NCBI RefSeq assembly: GCF_001905665.1
Contig: NZ_LIVX01000005.1
Location: forward strand, 62,001 to 126,000
Direction of reading: 5' to 3'
DNA: 64,000 nt
Source of the DNA: Streptomyces sp. CB02261
Lineage (GTDB): Bacteria > Actinomycetota > Actinomycetes > Streptomycetales > Streptomycetaceae
Part shown: piece by piece, positions 17,893-25,905 of the stretch
Numbering within the stretch: position 1 is the first letter of the stretch
Layout of the letters: each line of letters opens with the position of its first letter
Translations under genes and position numbers: made by a program
The notes under the pieces: generated by a model
What the model was told of the DNA's origin: nothing
Databases searched by the model: none
Seen by the model: only the letters and a program-made list of their open reading frames with translations

Positions 17893-18987
17893 TCAGACGG
17901 GGCGCTTCCACTCGCGGAGCAGCAGATATCCCAGGTACGCCCCGCCCACGGCCATCGTGTACAGGCCGACCGGCAGGTCGTCGAAGAGCGGCAGCTGCTG
18001 AGCCGTCAGGTCGGCGAGCACCAGCAGCAGGGCCCCGAGCAGGGTGGACATGACCAGGTGCGGGCCGCCGCTGCGGGTGACGCGCTTGGCGATCTGCGGC
18101 GCGGTCAGGGAGACGAACGCGATGGGGCCGGCCACGCTCACCGCCCCCGCCGATAGGACGATCGACAGCACGACCGCCAGGGTCGCGGTACGGCCGGGGC
18201 GGGCGCCCAGGCCGGTGGAGAGGTCGTCCCCCATCTCGCCGACGCTCAGGGGCCGTGCCAGGAGGGCCGCGAACGGCAGGGTGACGAGCAGCACCGTCCA
18301 GATGGTCGCCGCGTCGTCCCAGGAGCGGGCGGAGAGGCTGCCGTTGATGTAGGCGGTCAGCGCGCTGGCCTTGTCGCGCTCCACGGCGTACACCACGTAC
18401 TGGGTCAGCGCCGTCGCCATCGCGGCCACGCCGATGCCGGCCACCACGAGCCGTCCCGGGCTGCGGAAGCCGGTGCCGGTGGCGACGAACACGACCGCCA
18501 TGGCGACGACGGCGCCGATCAGGGCCCCGACGGCCACCGGCATGACGTCGGGCAGGAACAGGGCCGCGGCCGCGGCGCCCGCCCCGGCTCCGGCGCCGAG
18601 CCCGATCACGTCCGGGCTGCCCAGCGGGTTGCGGGTGACGGACTGGAAGAGGGCCCCGGACAGGCCGAAGGCCGCGCCGGTGGCGATGGCCACGGTGAGC
18701 CGGGGGCCGCGCAGCCTGTTGAGGACGAAGGCGTTCTTGCCGGTGGCGTCACCGGCGAGGGCCGACGGCAGGTCGGGCAGGTCGATGCCGAGCCTGCCCA
18801 TCGACAGGGTGGCGACGGCCGCTCCGCAGAGCAGGAGCAGCGTCACCACGGCGGCGATCACGGAGGAGCGGCGCACGGGGACGGAGACCCAGGGGCCGAT
18901 CCGCAGCACACCGCGGCCGGCGGGGCGTACCTCCCGCTTCGCCGGCACGGAGCGGTCCTGGACGGCGGTCCGGTCGGCGGTCGTCAT
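17893..18987 (-). CDS. Ferric-siderophore ABC permease (FecCD family), uptake set A
   Basis: Inner-membrane permease, 364 residues, with about nine or ten hydrophobic helices after a 35-residue charged leader. FecCD signatures include GALFQSVTRNPLGSPDVIGL and the conserved GPIAFVSLTAPQIAKRVTRS near the C-terminus. Its ATG overlaps the stop of the other permease (ATGA), so the two are translationally coupled and presumably form a heterodimer. It is the last gene of a three-gene operon (binding protein, permease, permease) with no ATPase; the ATPase at 46660-47547 could serve it. Confidence 0.92.
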   Translation of the reverse strand: MTTADRTAVQDRSVPAKREVRPAGRGVLRIGPWVSVPVRRSSVIAAVVTLLLLCGAAVATLSMGRLGIDLPDLPSALAGDATGKNAFVLNRLRGPRLTVAIATGAAFGLSGALFQSVTRNPLGSPDVIGLGAGAGAGAAAAALFLPDVMPVAVGALIGAVVAMAVVFVATGTGFRSPGRLVVAGIGVAAMATALTQYVVYAVERDKASALTAYINGSLSARSWDDAATIWTVLLVTLPFAALLARPLSVGEMGDDLSTGLGARPGRTATLAVVLSIVLSAGAVSVAGPIAFVSLTAPQIAKRVTRSGGPHLVMSTLLGALLLVLADLTAQQLPLFDDLPVGLYTMAVGGAYLGYLLLREWKRPV

Positions 18988-20018
18988 GCCGCTCCCCTCA
19001 TACGTCGGACGGCGAAGAGCAGGGCGGGGGCACCGACGAAGGCGGTGACCACGCCGACCATCAGCTCCTGCGGGCGCAGCAGGACCCGGCCGATGACGTC
19101 GGCGAAGAGCAGCAGCGTGGGCCCCGCGAGGCAGGTGAGCAGGATCTGGGCCCGGAAGTCGGCGCCCACGAGGACCCGCACCACGTGCGGGACGGCGAGG
19201 CCGACGAAGGCGATGGGCCCGACGGCCGCCGTCGCGGCGGCGGCGAGCAGGGTCGCGGCGAGGAGCCCGGCCCCCTTGACGCGGGCGGGACTGATGCCGA
19301 GGGAGGCGGCCTTGTCGTCGCCCATCGCCATGGCGTTCAGCCCCGGCGCGAGCAGCAGGGCGAGGAGCAGACCCGCCGCGGCGAACGGCAGGACGGCCCA
19401 GAAGGCGTCGAACCCGCGTCCGCCGAGCGCGCCCACCACCCAGTAGCGGTACGTGTCGAAGACCCGCGGGTTGGACAGGGCGACGGCCTGGATGAACGCG
19501 GCGAGGACCGCGGAGAGCACCGCGCCGGCGAGGACCAGGCGGACGGGTCCGCCGCCACCGCCCGCGGTGCCGACGACATGGACGACGACACCGGTGAGGA
19601 GGGCGCCGAGGAGCGCCCACCAGATGGTCTCCCGCTGCCCGCCGGCGCCGAGGAACGCGGTCGCGGCGACGATGCTCGCGGACGCGCCCGCGTTGATGCC
19701 GAGAAGTCCCGGCTCGGCGAGCGGGTTGCGTGTGATGCCCTGCATCAGGGTGCCGGCGACACCGAGGCTGAGGCCCGCGAGCACGCCGAGGGCCGTGCGC
19801 GGGTAGCGGCTCTCGACGACGGTACGGGTGTAGCCGTCGACGTCACCGGTGAGCACCCGCAGGACGTCGCCCGCGGACGTCGGCCTGCTGCCGAACATGA
19901 CGCTGGCGAGGAGCGCCAGGGCGAGCAGGACCAGGCACAGGGCGGCGGCCATGACATGCCGGGCAGGGCCCCGCCGTACGACGGCGGGGCCCTGGCCGAT
20001 CCGGGAGAGAGTGGTCAC
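18984..20018 (-). CDS. Ferric-siderophore ABC permease (FecCD family), uptake set A
   Basis: Permease subunit, 344 residues, about nine membrane helices. Family motifs: GTLMQGITRNPLAEPGLLGINAGA and GPIAFVGLAVPHVVRVLVGAD. It starts 13 bp downstream of the binding lipoprotein stop and overlaps the following permease by four bases. The pair should form the membrane channel for an iron-hydroxamate complex. Expression is expected from the iron-box promoter at 21168-21186. Confidence 0.92.
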   Translation of the reverse strand: MTTLSRIGQGPAVVRRGPARHVMAAALCLVLLALALLASVMFGSRPTSAGDVLRVLTGDVDGYTRTVVESRYPRTALGVLAGLSLGVAGTLMQGITRNPLAEPGLLGINAGASASIVAATAFLGAGGQRETIWWALLGALLTGVVVHVVGTAGGGGGPVRLVLAGAVLSAVLAAFIQAVALSNPRVFDTYRYWVVGALGGRGFDAFWAVLPFAAAGLLLALLLAPGLNAMAMGDDKAASLGISPARVKGAGLLAATLLAAAATAAVGPIAFVGLAVPHVVRVLVGADFRAQILLTCLAGPTLLLFADVIGRVLLRPQELMVGVVTAFVGAPALLFAVRRMRGAA

Positions 20019-20031
20019 GCTGGATCCGCTG

Positions 20032-21084
20032 TTACTTCCCGGCCTTGGCGACGGCCTTGTCGATCAGCGGGAGGTAGCGCTCGATGCTGTACGGCACCGT
20101 CAGCGGGTTGATCATCGACGAGGCGGTGACGAACGGCGTGTCGTGGCTGTAGACGAGCGCGCCCTTCTTGACCGCGGGGATGGCCGCGTACAGCGGCTGG
20201 GCCTCGATCTCCTTGCGGGACTTGTCGTCCATGTAGAAGGTGAAGGCGATGTCGCTCTTGGAGAGCTTGTTGGCGTTCTCCAGGCCGATGAGGGCGGAGT
20301 CGGTGCCGTCGGTCTCCTTGAAGGTGTTCACGACCGGGTCGACCTTGAGACCCAGCTTGGACACCATGGAGACGCGCTGCTCCTCGGGCTTGAAGACGCC
20401 GAGGGTGCCGGGGCCGGTGTTGTAGATGTACGAGAACGTGACGTTCTTGTAGTTCGGGCGGGTGGCCGCGGCGTCGGCCAGCTGCTTGTCGATCTTCGAC
20501 GTCAGCTCCTTGGCCTTCTCCGGCTGACCGAGCGCCTTGGCGACGATCTCGATCTGCTGGTCCCAGTTCGTGCTCCACGCCTTGTCGGGGTAGGCGACGG
20601 TCGGCGCGATGTCCTTGAGGATGTCGTACTGCTTCTGCGTGATGCCGGACCACGGGGCGAGGATGACGTCGGGCTCCAGCTCGGTGATGGCCTCGATGTC
20701 GAGCTCCTCACCACCGTTGAACTGCTTCGGCAGCGTGGCGCCGGACTTCTTCACCGCGTCGTGGATCCAGGGCAGGTAGCCGGTCTTGTCGCTGCCCCAG
20801 GGGTAGCTCTCTATGCCGACCGGGACGTTGCCGAGGGCGATGGCGGTCTCCGCGGAGCCCTGACCGAGGGTCACCACGCGCTTCGGCTTGTCCTTGATGA
20901 CGGCCTCGCCGAGGGCGCTCTTGATGGTGACGGGGAAGGCGCCCGCCGCTGCCTTGTCCGCCGTCCCTGCCGCGTCGTCTTTCTTCTCGTCCGAGCCGCA
21001 CCCGGTCACCATGAGGCCGAGCGAGACCGCGGCGGCGCCCGCCGCGAGGACGCGACGGTGAAGGGGGGTGAACACAGAAGGCAT
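20032..21084 (-). CDS. Ferric-siderophore-binding lipoprotein, uptake set A
   Basis: Substrate-binding protein of the FecB/FhuD type, 350 residues. The lipobox LMVTGC ends at Cys29, so the mature protein is lipid-anchored. Family features: PKRVVTLGQGSAETAIALGNVPVGI near the start of the first lobe and ELEPDVILAPWSG in the ligand-facing loop. ATG 21084 is chosen because AAGGATCC lies just before it; upstream in-frame codons have no hydrophobic leader. The strongest iron box of the window (21168-21186) is 84 bp before the start. It heads an operon with two permeases. A second binding protein at 24716-25774 is distinct in sequence, so the two may bind different ferric complexes. Confidence 0.93.
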   Translation of the reverse strand: MPSVFTPLHRRVLAAGAAAVSLGLMVTGCGSDEKKDDAAGTADKAAAGAFPVTIKSALGEAVIKDKPKRVVTLGQGSAETAIALGNVPVGIESYPWGSDKTGYLPWIHDAVKKSGATLPKQFNGGEELDIEAITELEPDVILAPWSGITQKQYDILKDIAPTVAYPDKAWSTNWDQQIEIVAKALGQPEKAKELTSKIDKQLADAAATRPNYKNVTFSYIYNTGPGTLGVFKPEEQRVSMVSKLGLKVDPVVNTFKETDGTDSALIGLENANKLSKSDIAFTFYMDDKSRKEIEAQPLYAAIPAVKKGALVYSHDTPFVTASSMINPLTVPYSIERYLPLIDKAVAKAGK

Positions 21085-21167
21085 GGTGGATCCTTGTCTC
21101 CGGGCAGGGATGTGCGGAGCCGCCGACAGACCGGCCCCCTGCGGGGCAGCGGCCATCGCGGCTCTTG

Positions 21168-21186
21168 TTAGGTGAGCCTAACCTAT
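21168..21186. promoter_or_regulatory. Iron box 1 (DmdR1/IdeR-type operator)
   Basis: TTAGGTGAGCCTAACCTAT, the reverse complement of the consensus TTAGGTTAGGCTCACCTAA except for one terminal base. It lies upstream of uptake set A. Confidence 0.9.
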
Positions 21187-21283
21187 TAGTGAACGGGCGT
21201 GCGTGCCAGGGGGTCCCTGGGGCGATCTCCGGCGCGAGGGCGAGGGCGAGGGCGACGGCAAGGACGAAGGCGCGCGCGAGGGC

Positions 21284-21301
21284 GGGCGACCGGGGTCGCC
21301 C
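21284..21301. terminator. Short hairpin after the MarR gene
   Basis: GGGCGAC (21284-21290) pairs with GTCGCCC (21295-21301) around CGGG, just beyond the MarR stop at 21309. Between it and iron box 1 lies a short GAGGGC-repeat stretch with no gene. Confidence 0.5.
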
Positions 21302-21308
21302 ACCCTGA

Positions 21309-21989
21309 TCAGGCAGGCGGTCCCTTGCGCTCCCGGCCCGGGGCGGGAGCCGCCGGTTCCAGATGGCCGTGGACGCGGCGCAGCAGGGAGGCCAGTTGCT
21401 CGCGCTCCCCGGTGTCGAGCGGCGCCAGGATCTCGTCGTCCACCGACGCGATCTCCGCGCTGAGGGTGCGGAGGGACTCCTCGCCCTCCGGCGTGAGCCG
21501 TACGACGACACGGCGCCGGTCCGCCGGATCCCGGACGCAGTCCGCCTGCCCGACCCGGACGAGATCGTTGACGATTTTCCCCAGGTCGCTGGCGTTCATG
21601 GCGAGCCGTGTGGCGATGACCGTCTTCATCTGCGGGCCGAGATCGGCGAGCAGCGCCATGACGGTGAGGTGCCACAGGCGTAACCCCCGCGCCTCCAGGC
21701 GCTCCGCCAGCCTCCGGCGGGCGGCGCGCCCGACGGTGTACATCAGATACGCGTTCAGTTCCAGGACGCTGGGTGGCGTCATGGTCCGCGAGGGCGGTGT
21801 GAGGGCGGGGGCGGTCGGGCCCGCACCCGGGAGCGGGTCGAGTGTCAGCTCGGTGTTCGCGAGGGACCGGAAGACCTTCGCCCAGTCCGTCGGCACGCTG
21901 GAGATGCCGACGACGGCGAACGTCGCCCCCGAGAGGTCGTGCGCGACACCGGAGACGACCGGCTGGTCCATCGGCTGCTCCTGACTCAC
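21309..21989 (-). CDS. MarR-family regulator with an N-terminal extension
   Basis: 226 residues, about 70 longer than a typical MarR protein. The MarR core begins near residue 69 (PPSVLELNAYLMYTVGRAARR), with the winged helix at AMNASDLGKIVNDLVRVGQADC and the wing PADRRRVVVRLTPEGEESL. Residues 1-65 (including SGATFAVVGISSVPTDW) match nothing I recognise. The GTG start lies only 7 bp after the formyltransferase stop, so the two are probably cotranscribed; ATG 21971 with AGGAG is an alternative, and an internal ATG at 21788 would give a MarR of standard length. It may tune siderophore genes or sense a cluster product (inference from position). Confidence 0.85.
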   Translation of the reverse strand: MSQEQPMDQPVVSGVAHDLSGATFAVVGISSVPTDWAKVFRSLANTELTLDPLPGAGPTAPALTPPSRTMTPPSVLELNAYLMYTVGRAARRRLAERLEARGLRLWHLTVMALLADLGPQMKTVIATRLAMNASDLGKIVNDLVRVGQADCVRDPADRRRVVVRLTPEGEESLRTLSAEIASVDDEILAPLDTGEREQLASLLRRVHGHLEPAAPAPGRERKGPPA

Positions 21990-21996
21990 CCGGTCC

Positions 21997-22944
21997 TCAG
22001 GGGCGGCTGGTGAGGTAGCCGCCCATGGAGGTGAAGTACTCGGTCGCGGGCAGCTCGCGGCCGTCCTCCGTCCGGACGCGGGTGATGGCCAGGCCGTGGT
22101 TGCGGCCCGTGCGCGCGTCGGCCCCGGCGACGATCACGACGCCCTCGCCCTCGCGGTAGAAGATCCGGCCGGGGGTGCCGCCGTAACGGCCCTCGGAGAC
22201 GACGGCGTTGAGCACTTCGAGGCGCTTGCCCTGGTGGAAGGTGAAGGCGCTGGGGTACGGCGCGGACTGGGCGCGGACCAGGCGCTCCAGCACCTCGGCG
22301 GGCCAGTTCCAGTCGATGCGGATGTCCTCCTCGGCCCGCTTGTGGAAGAAGCTGGCCTGCGAGCGGTCCTGCGGGGTGAACTCGGCCTGGCCGGAGGCGA
22401 TCTGGTCGAGGGCCTCGACCGTCACCGGGGCGATGAGGTCGACCGTCTTGTGGAAGAGGTCGGTTGCCGTGTCCTTCGGGCCGACGGGGACCGACCGCTG
22501 CTGGACGATGTCGCCGGCGTCGAGCACCTCGTCCATCATGTGGGCCGTGACGCCGACTTCGGGCTCGCCGTTGATGAGGGCCCAGATCAGCGGGGAGAAG
22601 CCGGCGTACTTGGGCAGCAGCGAGTCGTGGATGTTCAGGGTCCCGTGGCGCGGCAGGTTGTAGATGTGCGGCGGGATCCACGTACGCCAGTTGTTCGCGA
22701 CGATGATGTCCGGGTCGGCCTCCTTGAGCCGCGCGAACAGCTCCTCGTCGTCAGGCCTGTTGCGGATGACGACGGGGACGCCGTGCTCCGCCGCGAGGTC
22801 GGCGACGGAGTCGCTCCAGATCTTCTCGTACGCGTGCTCGCTCTTGGGGTGCGTCACGACGAGCACCACGTCGTGTTCGGAGTCCAGGAGCGCTTGGAGG
22901 GTGCGATGGCCCCAGGTCTGATAACCGAACATGACGACCCGCAT
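21997..22944 (-). CDS. N5-hydroxyornithine formyltransferase (CchA-like)
   Basis: Transfers formyl from 10-formyltetrahydrofolate to N5-hydroxy-L-ornithine, giving the formyl-hydroxamate residue (fhOrn) of the siderophore. 315 residues, with the methionyl-tRNA-formyltransferase fold and its catalytic triad visible: Asn104 and His106 in LNIHDSLLPKYAG, and Asp142 in MMDEVLDAGDI. A C-terminal OB-like domain follows (RLVRAQSAPYPSAFTFHQGK). ATG 22944 follows AGGAGG. It is divergent from the hydroxylase gene across a region with two iron boxes. The CchA-CchB pair of the coelichelin cluster is the closest recognised parallel. The housekeeping enzyme acts on Met-tRNA; the siderophore role here is from context. 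Confidence 0.9.
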   Translation of the reverse strand: MRVVMFGYQTWGHRTLQALLDSEHDVVLVVTHPKSEHAYEKIWSDSVADLAAEHGVPVVIRNRPDDEELFARLKEADPDIIVANNWRTWIPPHIYNLPRHGTLNIHDSLLPKYAGFSPLIWALINGEPEVGVTAHMMDEVLDAGDIVQQRSVPVGPKDTATDLFHKTVDLIAPVTVEALDQIASGQAEFTPQDRSQASFFHKRAEEDIRIDWNWPAEVLERLVRAQSAPYPSAFTFHQGKRLEVLNAVVSEGRYGGTPGRIFYREGEGVVIVAGADARTGRNHGLAITRVRTEDGRELPATEYFTSMGGYLTSRP

Positions 22945-22981
22945 CGGGTTCCTCCTCGGAAGAGCGATTGACCGTCAGAAG

Positions 22982-23000
22982 TAAAGCAAGGCTTACCTAA
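22982..23000. promoter_or_regulatory. Iron box 2
   Basis: TAAAGCAAGGCTTACCTAA matches the iron-box consensus at 13 of 19 positions, with a strong right half. It lies 38 bp before the formyltransferase start. Confidence 0.6.
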
Positions 23001-23084
23001 GGGTGCAACTGGCTTGATTTATACGGTCGTTGAAACGGCTGATCTTCGTCATGTCCGTTTTGAACCGTCGACAGTGCCGTCAGA

Positions 23085-23103
23085 TCAGGTTAGCTTTACC
23101 TAA
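23085..23103. promoter_or_regulatory. Iron box 3
   Basis: TCAGGTTAGCTTTACCTAA, close to the iron-box consensus, 79 bp before the hydroxylase start at 23182. Confidence 0.8.
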
Positions 23104-23181
23104 GTTCCGCTCGGCGTGCCGACGCACCGGCATGCTCGACGCCCGTCCCCCTCAGCCTCTTTCCCGCACGATGGGAGTGAC

Positions 23182-24552
23182 ATGTCGCAGGTTCCGCCTG
23201 GTGACGCACCTCTGGTCCACGACCTCATAGGCATCGGCTTCGGGCCGTCCAATGTGGCGATGGCGATAGCGCTCAGCGAGCACAACGCACGCGTCGGAAG
23301 GCAGGAAGCGGTCACCGCCCACTTCTTCGAGCGCCAGCCCCGATTCGGCTGGCACCGCGGCATGCTGATCGACGACGCGACCATGCAGGTGTCCTTCCTC
23401 AAGGACCTGGTGACACTGCGCAACCCGACCAGCGAATACAGCTTCCTCTGCTACCTGCAGAGCAAGGGCCGGCTGATCGACTTCGTCAACCACAAGAACC
23501 TCTTCCCGCTCCGCGTCGAGTTCCACGACTACTTCGAGTGGGCCGCGTCCAAGGTCGACGACATGGTCTCCTACGGACACGAGATCATCTCCGTCGAGCC
23601 GGTCGAACGCGACGGCGTCGTGGAGTACCTCGACGTGACGGCCCGCTCCGGCTCCGAGCTGGTCGTCCACCGCGCCCGAAACCTGGTGCTCGGCACCGGA
23701 CTTCGCCCGCGGATGCCGGAAGGCGTCGAGCGCAGCGACCGCGTCTGGCACAACTCCGACCTCCTCGCCAAGGTGGAGGGCCTGGACGGCACCGCCCCCG
23801 AGCGGTTCGTCGTCGTCGGCGCCGGACAGAGCGCCGCCGAGAACGTGGCCTATCTGCACCGCCGCTTCCCCGAGGCCGAGATCTGCGCCGTCTTCTCCCG
23901 CTACGGGTACAGCCCCGCAGACGACAGCGCCTTCGCCAACCGGATCTTCGACCCGGACGCCGTCGACGAGTACTTCACGGCCCCCGACGACATCAAGCGC
24001 AAGCTGATGGACTACCACGGGAACACCAACTACTCCGTGGTGGACATCGACCTCATCGACGACCTGTACCGGCAGGCGTACCAGGAGAAGGTCCTCGGCA
24101 CCGAGCGGCTGCGCTTCCTCAACATCTCCCGGCTCACCGGCGTCGAGGACGGCCCGGACAAGGTCCGCGCCTTCGTCACCTCGCTCGTCACCGGCGAGGA
24201 GACCGCGCTCGACGCCGACGTCGTCGTCTACGCCACCGGATACAGCCCCGCGGAACCCCTCGGTCTGCTCGGGCCGGTCGCCGACCGCTGCCACCGCGAC
24301 GACCAGGGCCGGGTCCGGGTCGAGCGGGACTACCGGCTCGCCACCGACCCCGAGGTGCGCTGCGGCATCTACCTCCAGGGCGGTACGGAGCACACCCACG
24401 GCATCACGTCGTCGCTGCTCTCCAACACCGCGATCAGGGTGGGCGAGATCCTCGCCTCGGTCCTCGACCGGAACCCGGCCGCGACCGCCGCGGAGCTCTC
24501 CACCGCCGACGAGGCCCGGCCGATGGCCGACGGCGTCGGCACGGCTCGCTAG
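23182..24552 (+). CDS. L-ornithine N5-monooxygenase (CchB/SidA-like)
   Basis: Flavin- and NADPH-dependent hydroxylation of the ornithine side-chain amine, the first committed step to hydroxamates. 456 residues. The FAD-binding site is GIGFGPSNVAMAIAL near residue 18, the NADPH site is VVVGAGQSAAENVAYLHRRF in the middle, and the ATGYSP motif of the N-hydroxylating monooxygenases lies near the C-terminus. ATG 23182 has GGGAGTG upstream and removes a non-homologous leader. Iron box 3 lies in its promoter. It probably shares regulation with the divergent formyltransferase. Confidence 0.95.
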   Translation: MSQVPPGDAPLVHDLIGIGFGPSNVAMAIALSEHNARVGRQEAVTAHFFERQPRFGWHRGMLIDDATMQVSFLKDLVTLRNPTSEYSFLCYLQSKGRLIDFVNHKNLFPLRVEFHDYFEWAASKVDDMVSYGHEIISVEPVERDGVVEYLDVTARSGSELVVHRARNLVLGTGLRPRMPEGVERSDRVWHNSDLLAKVEGLDGTAPERFVVVGAGQSAAENVAYLHRRFPEAEICAVFSRYGYSPADDSAFANRIFDPDAVDEYFTAPDDIKRKLMDYHGNTNYSVVDIDLIDDLYRQAYQEKVLGTERLRFLNISRLTGVEDGPDKVRAFVTSLVTGEETALDADVVVYATGYSPAEPLGLLGPVADRCHRDDQGRVRVERDYRLATDPEVRCGIYLQGGTEHTHGITSSLLSNTAIRVGEILASVLDRNPAATAAELSTADEARPMADGVGTAR

Positions 24553-24609
24553 GGGTGTCTTCCCGATCAGGGCTCGCGGCCTGATCCGGCCCGATCGACA
24601 GGACACCCC
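24552..24609 (+). terminator. Two-part hairpin between hydroxylase and binding-protein genes
   Basis: GGGGTGTC (24552-24559) pairs with GACACCCC (24602-24609), enclosing an inner hairpin GATCAGG/CCTGATC (24565-24586). It may terminate or attenuate transcription into the following binding-protein gene. Confidence 0.55.
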
Positions 24610-24715
24610 CTGGCCCCCCGCTCCACCCCCCACGCAAGAACGCCACTTCCGGCGGGCAGCGGCACCTCGCACCCGGCGGCGTGGCACGCACTGTGAATCC
24701 CCGAAAGGAACGTCC

Positions 24716-25774
24716 GTGTCCGCTGGTGCACGTCCCGCTCTGGCGCGGTTCGCCAGATCCGCCCCCCGTGTGGCTGTCCTCGCGGTGGCGGCACTCGCCC
24801 TCGCCGCCTGCGGCGGTGGGGCCGAGAAGACCGAGTCGCCCTCCGCCACCACCTCGGCACCGGCCGACGGGGGAGCCAAGCCCGCCGCCTTCCCCGTCAC
24901 CGTAGAGCACAAGTACGGCTCCACGACGATCGACAAGGAGCCGAAGACGATCGTCACCCTGGGCCTCTCCGACCAGGACGCGGTGCTCGCGCTCGGCTTC
25001 AAGCCGGCCGGCGCCGTCGACTGGTTCAAGGAGAAGCCGTACGGCAAGTGGCCCTGGGCCAAGGACAAGTGGGGCTCCACCCAGCCCCAGATCGTCGGCG
25101 AGCGCGACGAGTACAACATCGAGAAGATCGCGGCCCTCAAGCCCGACCTCGTCATCGCCCAGTACTCGGGGATGAAGAAGGAGCAGTACGACACGCTCTC
25201 CAAGTTCACCAAGGTCGTCGCCCAGCCCAAGGAGCACCCCGACTACGGGGCCCCGTGGCAGCTGATGACCCAGCGGATCGGCAAGGCGCTCGGCAAGGAC
25301 GCCGAGGCCGCCAAGCTGATCACGGACATCGACGCCCGCTTCGAGGCCGTCCGCGCCAAGCACCCCGAGTTCGCCGGCAAGACCCTCGCCGTCGCCGACA
25401 GCTTCGAGGCCGGCAAGTACTCGGCGTTCACCAAGACGGACCCCAAGGCGATCTTCTTCTCCGAGCTCGGCTTCAAGCTCAAGCCGGAGATCGACACCCT
25501 GGCCAAGCCCGGCTGGAACGTCGCCGAACTCAGCGCCGAGAAGCTGAACGTCCTCGACGTCGACCGGCTCGTCTGGGTGACCTCCAGCACCGAGGCCAAC
25601 GACCGCATCAAGGCCGAGCCGCTCTACAAGAAGCTGAAGGTCAACCAGGAGAAGCGCGACCTGTTCGTGCCCTACCAGGACCCGGACATCGGCGCCGCGT
25701 TCTCCTTCAACACCGTTCTGTCGATCCCGTACGCCATCGACGAGATCGAGCCGCTGCTGGCCGCCGTCAAGTGA
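24716..25774 (+). CDS. Ferric-siderophore-binding lipoprotein, uptake set B
   Basis: FecB-type binding protein, 352 residues. The lipoprotein signal ends LALAAC with the anchoring Cys32. The first lobe has PKTIVTLGLSDQDAVLALGF and the ligand loop has LKPDLVIAQYSGM. The GTG start at 24716 has GAAAGGAAC at ideal spacing. It lies between the hydroxylase and the NRPS on the same strand, so it is physically part of the biosynthetic block, like cchF in the coelichelin cluster. The matching permeases and ATPase are probably those at 44508-47547. No iron box is visible directly upstream; expression may come by read-through from iron box 3. Confidence 0.93.
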   Translation: MSAGARPALARFARSAPRVAVLAVAALALAACGGGAEKTESPSATTSAPADGGAKPAAFPVTVEHKYGSTTIDKEPKTIVTLGLSDQDAVLALGFKPAGAVDWFKEKPYGKWPWAKDKWGSTQPQIVGERDEYNIEKIAALKPDLVIAQYSGMKKEQYDTLSKFTKVVAQPKEHPDYGAPWQLMTQRIGKALGKDAEAAKLITDIDARFEAVRAKHPEFAGKTLAVADSFEAGKYSAFTKTDPKAIFFSELGFKLKPEIDTLAKPGWNVAELSAEKLNVLDVDRLVWVTSSTEANDRIKAEPLYKKLKVNQEKRDLFVPYQDPDIGAAFSFNTVLSIPYAIDEIEPLLAAVK

Positions 25775-25818
25775 CGCCGCCCACCAGCTGACGCGCCACC
25801 AGCCCCGAGCTGACCCGA

Positions 25819-25852
25819 CCGACGGCGTGGCGGAACCTCGCCACGCCGTCGG
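25819..25852 (+). terminator. 14-bp hairpin before the NRPS gene
   Basis: A perfect 14-bp stem (25819-25832 with 25839-25852) and a 6-base loop lie 45 bp after the binding-protein stop and 53 bp before the NRPS start. It looks like an intrinsic terminator without a T-tract, or an attenuator, since no iron box separates it from the NRPS. Confidence 0.7.
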
Positions 25853-25905
25853 CGTCATGCGGGCCGTCTCCGCCACGCACCCCCAGGGAAAGGCCACTTC
25901 GTACG

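Noticed and set aside
21231..21283. GAGGGC short tandem repeat considered as iterons or a CRISPR-like array
   Set aside because: The units are six bases long, imperfect and without spacers; it is low-complexity intergenic sequence.
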